From Anthopleura xanthogrammica (Eukaryota; Cnidaria; Anthozoa; Actiniaria; Actiniidae), in assembly GCA_964019055.1 (NCBI GenBank), contig OZ025209.1:1368197-1432196 (forward strand): a stretch of DNA of 64,000 bases, given 5' to 3'. Each line of letters opens with the position of its first letter. The first letter of the stretch is position 1. The translations under genes were made by a program, and so were the position numbers. The notes under the pieces are model-generated. The model was not told the origin of the DNA. It did no database searches and worked only from the letters and a program-made list of their open reading frames with translations. Below, one piece after another: positions 1 to 36,585 of this stretch.

Positions 1-737
1 GGAAAAGACTGGTACTGTAGCTATTCTTTTTCGTGCATGCGCATTGTTTTCATTTTCAATTTTGTGATATAAGCTATTAAGTTAATGAGAAAAGTGGGTC
101 CAGTTCTGGACTATGTGCAACATTGTTTAGTTTGTTAAAGCTACAGGGTGATTTTTTCTTATGCAACCACACAACCTTCAGCAGATTTTTTGTTGGACTG
201 AAATAGATTTTAAGACATTCATTTAGCTCCTTACCAGTGATTGCAGAGCATTTTTTCAAGTAGGAGGAAAGGAGCTAATCTGGGGGTCTGGGGGAATGCC
301 CACACTCTTCTGAACATTTCAATTGAAGCTCATTTTTTGCTAAAAATGTGTGTGTATGTGGTGGGGGGAGTGTTTCTGTTTGTGCCCACAATGGAAAGCA
401 GAGCCCACATGGTTTGAAGTGGCTCATATGTGAAAAAGAAAAACACTATATTTAAAGTTACCAATAGATAAGATTTCCTTCTTGTGTCCTTACAAAATCA
501 TTCTTACAATTTTCTTCAGGCGAATAATAAAGTTTCTTCTAAGTTGAAAGATTTACAACCACTTCATTATAAAGGTATTTAAGAATATTTGGTTCAGATT
601 TGAATACAATCATTCAGTCTAGAGCTAGGTTCCAGTGGTAGAATCTTGGCTTTGACAAGGTTATTGCCCTATGAAACTACATTATGAACTGTTCATCGTT
701 TATAGCACAACAAAGGGTGCTAGCAGTTCAAGGGTAC

Positions 738-850
738 AGACCCCTTGCAATTGGGAAGAAAAAATAAAAGAATTTCAATCTCCTGAGAATTGGAATCTGT
801 TGTTTTGTCCTCCAAATTGAGATGCATTCCGACATGCTGCAAGGGGTCTA
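738..850. mobile_element. Short inverted-repeat element, family with copy at 22,195
   Basis: The ends are inverted: AGACCCCTTGCA on the left and TGCAAGGGGTCT on the right. The interior contains AAAGAATTTCAATCTC and GAGAATTGGA. The same interior recurs at about 22,230-22,262, followed by CTGCAAGGGTCTAT near 22,310, in a ROCK intron. Two copies with the same interior and ends suggest a dispersed MITE. Confidence 0.6.
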
Positions 851-1410
851 TTAAGAAATATCTAAGGCCGCATCAAATGCGCAAACAGATCGAATCCATT
901 TGAGGTTAATTTTTAGTAACATTAAAAGATGATGATTAATGACAGACATTCTAGGTGTCTGTGTGTCTGTGAACAATAGTCATCTCCTTCCTCAGTCTTG
1001 ACAACAATCATATAATAAGTAGAGCTCTCTACAAAAGTTTGATCCTGAAACAAAAACAGAGGTTCATTTCAATAACACAGATTGAAGAGAGTATGAAGTA
1101 AGAGAGCACACATCTCCCATACATAGGTCTATCCCCATGAAAATTATTTGAAAATCTATTTTTAGCTCCACTCACAGCCATTTTTAGCTGGGCACGGCCC
1201 CTGATCGACGTTATGACAAAAAGAATATGAAAGCAACGTTTTTCGTTTAAGTCCTTGGATGTTGAGTGGATACATTTCTTACACAAATGTCTTCTGAGCC
1301 TTTCAAAAAGTTTCTCATGACCACAACCGCCAACGCCTAAGTAGCTGATTCGGATGACAGAATCGTGAAACTTTTAGCGGTTATTCGCACTACCACTTTA
1401 GCCTTGCATA

Positions 1411-1531
1411 GAGTTGTTTTCGTATGAGTGGGAAACATACAGTTCTGCCTTACAGAACGTACACGGTTACGACCTACGGTAACAGTAGTTAGATGCTGCC
1501 GTATCGTTTCCCACTCATATGAAAACCGCTC
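1411..1531. mobile_element. Short inverted-repeat element (TATGAGTGGGAAAC ends)
   Basis: TTTTCGTATGAGTGGGAAAC near the left end is matched inverted by GTTTCCCACTCATATGAAAA near the right end. A related end (TTTCCCACTCGTACGAAATC) occurs at about 42,491. Confidence 0.6.
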
Positions 1532-1766
1532 AAAATAATGATAGTTAGGAATGATATGGTAAGTAGGAAGACTAATGACCTATGATTATTTTCATGTCTT
1601 GTGTCTTGATTGTGAAGACATGGATGTCGATCGTTGAGGTTGGGAAGGTTGTACACGCTGCTGTTGTGTAGACATGGACCGCTCGCTGATGTGTCTTCTC
1701 ATATTTTGTTCATCCGATGGATGCCTGATGAGTAACGAATGGATGGAAGGTCAACAATTGAAAGAA

Positions 1767-1860
1767 AGAGAGAGAAAGAAAGAAAGAAAGAAAGAAAAAA
1801 AGAAAGAAGGAAGGAAGGAAGGAAGGAAATAAAGAAAGAAAGAAAGAGAGAGAAAAAGAA
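1767..1860. repeat. GAAA/GGAA purine microsatellite
   Basis: Interrupted runs of GAAA and GGAA units, purine only over most of its length. Confidence 0.85.
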
Positions 1861-2205
1861 CTGAGGGGAAGGATGCGAGGTTACAGCGCTTACGACAAAC
1901 CGACTCTAGACGTCTGTCGTTCTGGCTTCAATCAATCAAATTTATGACGAGCCGAGTTCATTCCGATGGCGAACGATAAAGAAATTCCCGTGTCAAGCCA
2001 AAACGCCAGACATCTGGAGTCGGTTAGGTCCTTGGATTATGAAAAGCGCTGTAAAGAACAGGGAGGAAGAGAACGAGGGGTAGATACGAGACGAAGGCGG
2101 AGAATATACATGAGGAGGAAGAAGAGAGGTAGAGGTGCGAAACTTGTACAATGGCCCAAAAGAAAGTGCCTTACGAGTGATAAAGTCATAACAATACGAA
2201 CAGGC

Positions 2206-27203
<24,998 letters not shown>

Positions 27204-27429
27204 CTTGGCTTGTCCAAAGCCACAGCGCTTCTAAATAAACTCCTGCAAAAAGGCACCTCGCTAGCGTAAAGTATCACTCTCCCACCAGCCAAATGTCCTG
27301 AAGTAAAAACATCAGGAGCTCCTGAGGATAATTTCAGGCCTTCTTTTGCTAATGAACTGTTCAACTACGAGTGATGTTGACATTACTTACAAACATGGCT
27401 GAGAGAGGCTGAGAGTCGGATAGGAGGTA

Positions 27430-27485
27430 CTCGGAAATCACGTGATCTAGTATCATGCCCCAAGATCCTAAGATGGCGGATCTGA
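27430..27485 (-). promoter_or_regulatory. Candidate ROCK promoter motifs
   Basis: About 235-285 bases upstream of the ROCK ATG are a palindromic E-box TCACGTGA (27,438-27,445) and AAGATGGCGG (27,470-27,479), which fits the YY1 consensus often found near animal transcription starts. Position and motif type support a promoter. The start site itself is not visible. Confidence 0.4.
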
Positions 27486-28119
27486 CTGCCTACCCCCTCC
27501 AAAAATAATTAGCTTCTGAAAACACAAAAATGCATTAATAAAAAAAAGCCAATACCACAGTCTCTTCTAGTAAGTAGACTCTAGGGTGAAAAGTCTTCGG
27601 CCTTCTTGTCTTATTTTTGCTGACGATGACATTTTTTAGATTTTCTTTGGATTTTTGACCTTAGAAAAGCGCATGGTGAAATACTGACAAAACCCTTCCG
27701 GTTCTGTATCAGTGAGGCTCATTCTTTAGAAGTGACTCTATTGTCTAATTGGGATCGATATGAATTATAAAACACAGATAAAATGTGAAAGATGAAACTC
27801 TCAGTCCGAACCAAATTAAAGGCAGGTTCAAGATAGCGTGAAAAAGAATAAAATCATCAAAGCATTCCTGAGAAGAACGAAGTGGGTGGGGCTATTGTTC
27901 GAGGTTACTTTTATTTTTTCAACATCTAATATAAAAGTAGTAGTAAGAACCCTTCTTAGCTATTAATTGTTTCCGGTTCTAGTACTTCAGATTAAAGGCG
28001 CTCACTCGATTGACTCAGCAAAATGTTTTTAATTTTTGAACACCTACCTCTCAAACCCTACGGTTTCGGTGTTAGCTTTCTTAGTAACTGAGTTAGTGAC
28101 AATATCTAAGATACCATAT

Positions 28120-28300
28120 GAACAGACAGACAGACGAATGATCGGACAGACAGACAGATCTACACAGATGACGCAGATGGATTGGCAGACTAAGACGGAG
28201 ATCCAAGCACCGATATGGACGGAGGAGCAGACGGATAGACGCTGAGGTATCGACGTGGAGAGCCCGTGGAGAGACAGACAGGCTAGAAAACCACATGGAC
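28120..28300. repeat. Degenerate GACA/GGAC simple repeat
   Basis: Many CAGACAGA and GGACGGA-like units with frequent substitutions. Confidence 0.7.
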
Positions 28301-29653
28301 GGACAGACACTGATTGATGCCGACATCCACACAAAAGAACAGGCCGACCGTGGTGTATTAAAGTCAACTGAGAGATTAGTCAAGATACTGAAGGTATTTA
28401 AAGAGAATCATCAAAGGAATGGGAGATCCAGATACTGATATTAGAATTAAGGGGTAACGTTCCCTGAATCCTCCACTGGACAGACAGACAGTTTTTATAG
28501 GTAGATGTAAAGGTAAGACGGACGGATGTTATAATAGACGTACGAACAGAAAAACCTACGTACAGGGAGAGAGAATGCAATCATGCTGAAATATTCTGTA
28601 CAAGTTTGGAATAGTGAAATAATGTAGATGTTTCGATCGGCCAACACCCAGGCCAAAAGGCCATCTTCGGGCGCACGTGCACGGTCTCTGGATTTTTCTG
28701 GATTTTTCTCTGGATTTTTCTAGCTTCAGTACCTTATAATCCTGGCTTCAGTATCTTTTTTGAAAAACTAGATTTTTAAAGATGTGTGCAGGTCAAAGTA
28801 AAATATTGGGAATTTGCTTTTGTCTTACGAACACTTCTTAAACAACTTAACTCCTTTTCATTTTCAATTACCTCTCTAACATGATTATACCCCTTGAAAT
28901 CGATAACTGCTCTACACGACCATCAGCTACCATCATTCTTATCAGCTACAGTCTTCGCTCAGGCACAATGCCACCATTTTCTCCACTAAAACTAAGACGT
29001 TTAACCGTCTAACATGAAAAGGTAGTTCTTTTATTAGAAGTATGCGAAAAGTAAAAGAAAGGTAACTGCACAGAATTAGTGCAATTAGATATTACATGCT
29101 GGATACAAGAACAAGCCACACCCCTCTAGTCATCACAAGAATTTATTAGAGAATCTTTATTACACAATAGTTTTGGTTTTTTTCTTATATTTTTGTCAGT
29201 GCAACAAGAAACGAAATTAAGATGACTAAGGTCAATGAACTTTACATGAGCCGTACATTTAAGACAAGGCAGTCTTCTTTGATGTCATCAGGTTCTGTGT
29301 GTGTATATTTTTACATTTTCAGGTAAAAAAATTAGGTTTGATTTGTTTAGATTATTTTCTAAAATAACTATGAAAGTGAACTGTTTCTACAAAATACTAC
29401 CAAATATGATTCTCTTATATTACAGTAGATACAGAAAAAAAACTTTTTCTTTCCTCTTTACATTTTTGCCCTATTTAATTGATCTCCTCAATCTTTTTCC
29501 ATTGAGGGCAAAGGGCTAATTGATATCACATTATGTTGCCTCTTGTTTGAACTTCAGAATTACATGCTCAGCTAAATACCAAACATTTCAACAGTAATCG
29601 TGCAAGCCCAGATCTAAACTGGGGGGAATTGTTTTCATTGCTACCCGCTGAAG

Positions 29654-29780
29654 GAGACAACAGTCACAACATGGAAATAGGGCAATGCACTGCCTTCAAT
29701 CTGAGTATGTAAAGGTGCCAAACAAATTGTTTGATTGACAGCAGTGTATTGACCAATTTCCCTGTCATGCCTGTTGTCTC
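29654..29780. mobile_element. 127-bp foldback element
   Basis: GAGACAACAGTCACAACATG then GAAATAGGGCAATGCACTGC, with the right arm read inverted GAGACAACAGGCATGACAGG then GAAATTGGTCAATACACTGC. It lies just downstream of the Rae1 stop, possibly inside its 3' UTR. Confidence 0.8.
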
Positions 29781-30003
29781 ACACACCATGTGGCAATGGA
29801 AATAGTGGTAAGAGGTCTGGTAGTCCAGTATCTCATCATTACTATCAGTTCCAAAGACATCTGTTTTTGCTTTGTGATTTTAAATAAGCAATTTTCATTC
29901 ACATGTTGTCTCAATTCTTGGCCAAACAGTATTGTTGGGCTTCCTATGGTGAATGCTTTGTGCCATATTAGTGTCCTTTGTGTTTATGTTTCGCTTGTTA
30001 TGC

Positions 30004-30009
30004 TTTATT
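30004..30009 (-). terminator. AATAAA overlapping the Rae1 stop codon
   Basis: The stop codon TAA (30,007-30,005) is embedded in AATAAA. If used, the 3' UTR would be only 10-30 bases. Further minus-strand AATAAA hexamers occur about 860 bases downstream (near 29,145), which may be the real signal. Confidence 0.35.
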
Positions 30010-33000
30010 TTCCTTTCCTGGGCTTGAGCTCTTCTGCACAACTCCGTAGGAATATTTTTGGTTTGACTTGAGGGTTGTAGTATTCATGTCCCTGGTGAAA
30101 GAGAAAACATGTTAAGAATAAAGAGCTTGGGTGGTTTGTTGTCCCATTTCAGACCACATGTCATTCCCTAGAGTATAATTTCTTTGTATAACGGTTGCGC
30201 ATGAGGAGACACATGAATATGGATACACCTCAAACAAAGAATATTATTTCCATGAGAATGACACGTGGTCTGAAATGGTACAACAAACCCCCCAAGCTAA
30301 AAACGGTCTATTCAAACTATAATGTTATCTCTGTATACATATTATAATTCTGTTCTACTGTCTTCCAAATTGAGAGTGGGAATAGACCTCTTTAGCCTCG
30401 TTGTTTGTTTGCCCGTTTTAGACCATGTGATGCCACTCTCGGGAGTTGATTCTTTCAAGTGTAAATATTTTAATAAAGAACATTTCTCAAGGGAATGTCA
30501 TGAATGAATGAATGGGGAATTTCAGACCAGAGGTCTATTGCTGAATTGGTTCCTTTCAAATATTAGACAATTCTGGTTTTAGGCAGAATTAGGCTGATAA
30601 TTGCCAACAGTTGGCTGATTGTATTGGCTGGTCATAACATACAGGATCACCACATATCATCAGATCCTTTGTTTGAGTCACACCCATATTGATATATTCT
30701 CATGTGTTACCAATGGTCTAAAACAGGAGAGTATTATACCCTATCTGAAGAGATCTATTAATATCCTACCTTTGACCAGTCATATCCAGATGCATAGGCA
30801 AATATATTCCCCTTTGAATTGAAACAACAGCTGGTAATAGGAAGGCTGAGCTGATCTGAGGTCTGTAACACACAAACATAACACAACATTCAATATGATG
30901 TCTGAGATTTGAAAGGGTAAATCTAGGGATGGGAGATTGGGTGTCTCTAGAGCCATCACCCCTTGGCAGTTTCAGAACACTATAAGTGGGTAAAATAGAA
31001 CAAGATCTTTACATTAGCTGTAGGGAGTGTGAGCTTGCATCTTTAAAAAAAATCATAGTGATTGGAAGTAGAAGTGCATAGTAGTACAAAATTCATTTCA
31101 AAGTAAAATCTTTGGAATAAACAAAATTTTCATTGAGGACTTGGGGTTGTAACCCCCAAACCCATCTTATGCTTTCTCTCCTTGGGCCATTACCTTTCTT
31201 AATTCCCAATGAACAAGGTCTTCAATCAAATCTAGACTATTGTTGATGAGAATGTACCTTAAGTTTAGTGCGAGCATCCTTGTCCCAAAAACTGAATTTT
31301 CCATCAGAACCAACAGTGGAAAGAAGACAGAAATGTACAGGATGGAAAGCAATGTAGTTCACCTATGAAAAAAGGCAAGTTAAACTTTTGATATTGATTA
31401 CTATGAACAATAAGTAACTACTACTGTAACACGCTGATTACTATGCTGAGTAGTAGTAGTAGTACTACTCCTCCTCCTCCTCCTCCTCCTCCTCCTCCTA
31501 TTGTTTATCATGTTAATCATAATCATCCCCACCACCATCATTATCATCATTGTCATCATCAACACAGGGCTCGAAATAACGGCAGGTCAAGGGACAATGT
31601 CCTTCCAAATTTGCTTAATGACCGGCCAAATCGGATTTTGAAAGGACAAATTGACCGGCCATATTTTGAGAGAGAAAAAAATGACTTCCCAATTTAATTA
31701 TTGAATGAATCTTATGCAAACTTAATCATATTTCTAACTTCCCTTTTGAAATAAATAAATTAAAAGCGATTGAAGAGTTTCTGGTTGATTTTATACGTGT
31801 TGGTTGTTACGTGTCATGGCGATTTTTTGTGGACGGCCTGTTTAACTTTTAGTTGGGATTCCTGTGTTGTGCTTGCTGCGCATGCGTTGAGGCTCGCTGA
31901 ATTTGTGTGATCAGAGTCATCAGCATTAAAACGAGGTTTTGCATAGAAACAAGGCTAAAACAAAAATGGCAGACGATTGTTTGAGTGTACATTACAATGG
32001 ACGTTTAGAAATGTTGTAACTTCTGCTGTAACAGAAAAAGCGCTACAAATACTTGCACATCAGGAACAAAAAGTATCAAGTAAGTCTAAAGCTTAAAGGC
32101 ACAATTTTGAAAAAAAAATAAAAATTTTATAGTTTGAATAATTGCAGACCTCTCCACGGGAAAAAAACCTATAAATTCAAAGAAAATTACCGTTAATTAT
32201 TCACAGTTTTTGACCTTTCAAAAATCGATAATGACCTTCCAAAAATGTATTTGGAAGGACATCTTGTCCTGTGTATTTCCGGCCATTATTTCGAGCCCTG
32301 TCAACATCATCTCCCTTCTCCTCATCATTATAATTTATCTTTACCATTAGCATCACTGTTATCATCAGCATCCTGACAATTACCTCCAAACTCAATCATC
32401 ATTGCCATCAGCATCACCACCACCATCATCATCATATCACCACCATCATTATCATTTTCATCACCATCATCACCATCATCACTATCATTTTCATCATTAT
32501 AATTGGAATGCATGTCAAGCAGTTGCAGTAAGTTTCAGAGGAATAGGTTCTCCATAGTAGGTAGTGTCCTATTCTAAGTATAACGACAGAAACAACAAAT
32601 AACCCTCCTACTTACTGCATATATGTCTTGTATATTACTTGCTGCAGTCCCATTTGATCTGTGACACTTAAATGTGAAGTTATCTTTCCTGAAAAATAAT
32701 AAGAAATGTTCCAAGTCTTATCATGCTGATCATCATCTGCCTTGAATGAATGAATGAATGTATGAACGAATGAATGAAAGAAAAATGAATGAATGAATAA
32801 ATGAATAAATGAATGGGTGGATGGATGGATGTATAGGTGCATGCGTGCATGCCTGGGTGAATGAAGGAATGATTGAATGGGTGAATGAACGAACGAACAG
32901 AGGAATGAAGGAACAAATGAAAAAACAAAAAACTGACTTACGGGTTTTGTGGCTGAATAAAGTGGATCGCAACTCTTCCTTCAACTGATCCCAAGGCAAA

Positions 33001-36000
33001 TCCAACTGGCTGGCCATTTTTCTTAGGATCCTTGAAGATACTCACGCACCGGTTCTTTAGAAATAAAATTCATAAGCAATTAATTAATATATATGTAATA
33101 CCAAATATAACATGAATTCTTATGATTTACAAAACTATTCCTACAGCAGTCAAAAAAACTAGAAGGGTAAAGGCCTTTTCTGAACATCAGTGTTCCTTCA
33201 GCTAGTAGCTGGTCTACCAGGAGCTGATAGGAGTTTTTTATTATATTAAGTTAAGAGTATAACATTTCTTAGCCCAATGGAGGGGAAGGAGTGTAGCTAA
33301 AACCTGGTTTCCTTAAAACATGTCTTACCCTGACCCCTTCCCCCAAATCCTGGGCGAAAATTTCAGAAATCTTTGGCCTTCACCTTGTGTTTTGCCATAG
33401 CACTATATTTTCAACAACAAAAATGTAATACCCCTACTTAATTTCCCAAGACAATATAACCCCAAAAATGTTTTTGACAGCCTCTACGGTATGTCCTAAC
33501 ACACTAAAGCACCTAAAAACCAGTGAAACATCAGGTGCAGTGAATTAAGCAGGCTTGCTTTCTGGATTTTTCAGACATACTTTTTAATATGATTATATTA
33601 TTAATAAATGTTATAACTAACCTGATACTTTAAGGGGGATTCGATTCTCTAGAAAATAGAATAATCAACACAGTTAGTGGAATTCAATTTGTAGAGTTTT
33701 GAAAACAAATCTCAAGAGATCAATTATTAATCAAACTACGGTATAATGCCTGGAACAGAATATATAACAGGTAGAAAAGCTAAAGTCCTGAAAAATTCCC
33801 CCAGAAAGATAAAGATAAAATTTTCAAGAGTAAAATTCCACTGTACAAAAAATAGAATTGATCAAAACTTAGGGGTATGTGCCCCTTCTCACAGTTGTAC
33901 ACAGTGTAAGAAGTAAGTGCTTTGCCTAAAAGCACAACAGGGACATCGGAGCACATTTTAAAGTAAGAGCTAGAATGCAAATTAGAGGGGAAAGTCGTGG
34001 TGGGGCTGGTGGGTGGGCTAAGATTAGAAATCTTAAGAGATGTAAAAGGTAAAAAAAATGCCCCCTGCCTCTGCCATCCTTGCATCAGCGACTGTATGCC
34101 TTGAGCCAATTCTCATAAACTGGCATCAAGTCTGATCCAGTAGACCTTCCTGTCTCTTAACACCCTGTTAAACTGTGATTAAGATCTACCTTGTATTCAG
34201 ATGGTTGGTTTTCAAGCTGATAACAGATTATCCCTCTTTGTGCAGTGCCGACAATAGCCATGGGGTATACAACATCAGCACAATAACACCTTTCAGGTAG
34301 CTGTAAAGTTAGTATGGGGTTTGACGACCTCAGATCCCAGAACTTTAGGGTTTTATCCCAGCTTCCCGTCATGAGGCAGTTATAGTTTGGTGCTTGTACC
34401 CAGTGACATGTTCTAACAGGGCCTTCATGCTGCATCATCAAAGAAAAATAAACAAATGAAAAACAGCTCTTGGGTATTATGTTACAGGGCTCAAAATAAT
34501 GGCCAGTCATATGCCGGTCAAGATGTCTGACCAAATACATTTTTGACCAGTCATTGCCAATTTTTGGACAGTCAAAAATGATTAATAATCAACCAATGGT
34601 CATTTTAATTGAATCAATAATTTTCACTGTGGAAAGGTCTGCAAACACGTGTGTTTGATAGCCTCAATCACCATTGTTGGCGACTTAAGAGTTACTGCTG
34701 ATTTTTGTACACTTTGCAGGTGCACATCAGCTCTTGGCTCCCTGAAAATTAACCTGCGTTACCAAACAAAGAATTTTCAAATATGACCGGTCAACATGTC
34801 CATTCAAAACTGTATTTGACGGGTCAAGTACCAAATTTGGCCGGACATTGACCAGCTGTTATTTTGAGCCCTGTGAGCCCACTACCCTTAGGACTTCACT
34901 TTGTAAAACATGAATTTGTCAGCAAATCTCTCTGCAAAACCTCTTTCTTTCCTGTGTTAGTGACTTGTAATGTATTAGACCTACAGCTCTAATCATAAAT
35001 ATACCTCTTCCTACTGTAAGATGAGAAGAAGATATAATACCTGTGCAACTTGTATGTCTTGGTTAGAGTTAAGGTCCCACATTTTACACTGTTTGTCTGT
35101 TGAAGCTGTAAATACTTTAGTGCCATCCTAAAATACAAGAAATAAGAAAAACAGATAGAGTAAGAATCTTATTACAGAACTGAACAAGCTTCGCCAAGTA
35201 ACAACCAATCACAATGCTAGGACACAACACCATCACAGTAATTAATGCCACAATACGATGATACTGAGTGTTTGACCAAATTTGATTCCAGCTGCAAGAT
35301 CATTCTTTCTTGCCATAAGAACCACCCATTCCAGAGGAAGCCCAAGCTTCTGTTTGGTGATTATTTTTAAATGAAATTGTTTGGTACACACAAAGGTATT
35401 TGATACAGCCTGTTATACATGCATCCTTGCAACATGTCCCTTTTTGTGTACTGCTTCATCAAGTTTCTGTTTCAATAGTCCCCTTCACAGTTCCCTGCAC
35501 CATCTAGAAACATAGCCGTGCCTCATAGTTCCCTGTGCCATGTTGAAAGGTTGCCATGCCTTGGCATTGAAGCAAGACCAAGGGTGAGCTAGCAATGATA
35601 GGGACCTTGGACAATTATTCCCATGTCTCTATCACTGCAAGATCAACTCATGTCTTCAATGCAAAGGCATGGCTACCTTTCAAGCTACATACCTGACTGT
35701 GAAAGGACTATCATTGTTTTTATTAAGATTTTATCTCAAATGTTTACCACTTTTTAATCCCTATGAAGATCAATCTACGGCTTATTATTGCCTGTTTATC
35801 CTTCAATAACTTTCCCTGTAAACTTTTCTTACATTATGCCAAGCACAGTCTAATATTGGTCCTGAGTGTGTCTTTTGTGCTTTAGGGATGGTTTGGCCAT
35901 TTTCTTTGACTTCCCAACAACGAACCTATCAGAACAGTTAGAGGTAAAATTAGACAATCTGTTAAATTAGTACATTCTGCATGTTTATCGACAGGATTTA

Positions 36001-36486
36001 GATGAGATTTTACATGAAAAAGATAATCAATATATTATATACTTTTAGGACTCTTTCTTCTTAAGTACCTTTGTCATTATGTTCAAATAATACTAATCCT
36101 ATGTTAGTTTTTAACAAACTTGAAATATTCTCAAGACCAATGTTTGAAAACTTTTATCAGTAATAAGCTAACTCAGCACTTTCATTTCAAGCCACGTTTG
36201 TTCGCTTTTCGTATCAAACGCGCTCTGTTATTAAGAGTTAGAGGAGGATAATTAGAAATGATAGAAGTGTACTTACATCGTTAGCCCAAGATGAAGCGAT
36301 GAGAAAATCAGCTTTAGGACTGAATCGAACAGCACTGATTGTATCATCAGGTGGAGATTGGACCTCGATGTCTTTCATGGGGTTATCCTGGTTACCTAAT
36401 CCTAAAGTATTAGTCGCACTAACGCCACCAAACCCGCTGAAATTAGTCGTACCACCACCAAAGGCAGTTGTGCCAGACGAAAACAT
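30005..36486 (-). CDS. RAE1: mRNA export factor Rae1/Gle2, complete, 10 exons
   Basis: WD40 beta-propeller that binds the GLEBS motif of Nup98 at the nuclear pore, acts in mRNA export and contributes to spindle assembly. Exons: 36486-36277, 35925-35833, 35127-35041, 34429-34190, 33648-33622, 33054-32942, 32688-32616, 31362-31258, 30862-30770, 30091-30005. The 1,128 coding bases are fully in frame and give 375 residues (human 368). The N-terminus is a Gly/Phe-rich stretch ([13 protein letters not shown]), then [14 protein letters not shown] as in vertebrates. Further matches are [107 protein letters not shown] and a C-terminal EELKPRKGK. An in-frame TAA nine bases before the ATG supports the start. 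Exon 5 is only 27 bases. The AATAAA at 30,009-30,004 overlaps the stop codon. Confidence 0.97.
30117..30315. mobile_element. MITE family A, copy 3
   Basis: GAGCTTGGGTGGTTTGTTGT, CCCATTTCAGACCACATG and GTCATTCCCTAGAG on the left mirror GAGAATGACACGTGGTCTGA and ACAACAAACCCCCCAAGCT on the right. It has the best preserved arms of the family (about 60 bases). It lies in the last Rae1 intron. Confidence 0.85.
30382..30542. mobile_element. MITE family A, copy 4
   Basis: GAATAGACCTCTTTAGCCTC, CCCGTTTTAGACCATGTGAT and, on the right, GGAATTTCAGACCAGAGGTC. It is degraded, 70 bases from copy 3, in the same Rae1 intron. Confidence 0.65.
30685..30762. mobile_element. MITE family A, right-end fragment
   Basis: CATGTGTTACCAATGGTCTA, AAACAGGAGAGTATTATACC and AAGAGATCTATT match the right arm of family A. 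It ends a few bases before the donor of Rae1 exon 9. Confidence 0.5.
31455..31560. repeat. TAG/CTC trinucleotide and CAT-rich run
   Basis: AGTAGTAGTAGTACTACT followed by nine CTC/TCC units, then irregular CAT/CAC units, between Rae1 exons 7 and 8. Confidence 0.85.
31568..32298. mobile_element. Element with CAGGGCTCGAAATAA terminal inverted repeats, copy 1 (about 735 bp)
   Basis: It opens CAGGGCTCGAAATAACGGC and closes GGCCATTATTTCGAGCCCTG, with subterminal GACCGGCCAAAT / ACCTTCCAAA blocks. TCAACA flanks both ends directly, a candidate 6-bp target duplication, although the site lies in CAT-rich sequence. It has no coding capacity and lies in Rae1 intron 7. Confidence 0.75.
32320..32500. repeat. 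CAT/CAC trinucleotide repeat
   Basis: Irregular CATCAT and CACCAC units, in Rae1 intron 7. Confidence 0.85.
32742..32900. repeat. GAAT tetranucleotide repeat
   Basis: Interrupted GAAT units with GGAT variants, in Rae1 intron 6. The antisense frame reads as repeated His-Ser-Phe-Ile and should not be called a protein. Confidence 0.9.
34487..34874. mobile_element. Element with CAGGGCTCAAAATAA terminal inverted repeats, copy 2 (about 390 bp)
   Basis: It opens CAGGGCTCAAAATAATGGCC and closes GCTGTTATTTTGAGCCCTG, with subterminal GGTCAAGATGTCTGACC and GGCCGGACATTGACC blocks like those of the copy at 31,568. It lies in Rae1 intron 3. I see no target duplication. Confidence 0.75.
35475..35720. mobile_element. 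MITE family B, copy 2
   Basis: It lies in Rae1 intron 2. It starts AGTCCCCTTCACAGTTCCCT and ends CTGACTGTGAAAGGACTAT, so the ends are inverted. The interior shares CCTTGGACAATTATTC with the copy at 50,072. A partial internal duplication of TTCCCTG...CCATG makes it longer than copy 1. Confidence 0.7.
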
Positions 36487-36540
36487 GTTAAGTTAGGTCA
36501 ATGTGATTGTAGAATTGGTTGTATTTTTTTTTTCAGAACT

Positions 36541-36585
36541 TTATTCCGGTTCTTTTTGCACCTTTTGACAAAATGGCGGCAAGAA
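36541..36585 (-). promoter_or_regulatory. Candidate Rae1 promoter motifs
   Basis: ATTCCGG (ETS-like core on the opposite strand) and AAAATGGCGGC (36,570-36,580; YY1-like) lie 55-95 bases upstream of the Rae1 ATG. The motif pair and distance fit a TATA-less housekeeping promoter. Confidence 0.4.

Larger units (their letters stand above)
1..2205. other. Left flank: no recognised gene; possible ROCK 3' region
   Basis: This stretch lies just downstream of the ROCK stop on the minus strand. I see no coding homology on either strand. It holds two inverted-repeat elements (738-850 and 1,411-1,531) and a GAAA/GGAA microsatellite (about 1,767-1,860). Any 3' UTR of ROCK would fall here, but no minus-strand AATAAA was found. 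Confidence 0.6.
27204..30004. other. ROCK-Rae1 spacer
   Basis: No gene recognised. It holds the ROCK promoter side, a degenerate GACA-type repeat (28,120-28,300), a foldback element (29,654-29,780) and any Rae1 3' UTR. Both flanking genes run on the minus strand. Confidence 0.7.

Noticed and set aside
32612..33017. His-Ser-Phe-Ile repeat frames overlapping Rae1 exons 6-7
   Set aside because: They come from the GAAT microsatellite in the intron; the real coding frame here is the Rae1 exons.
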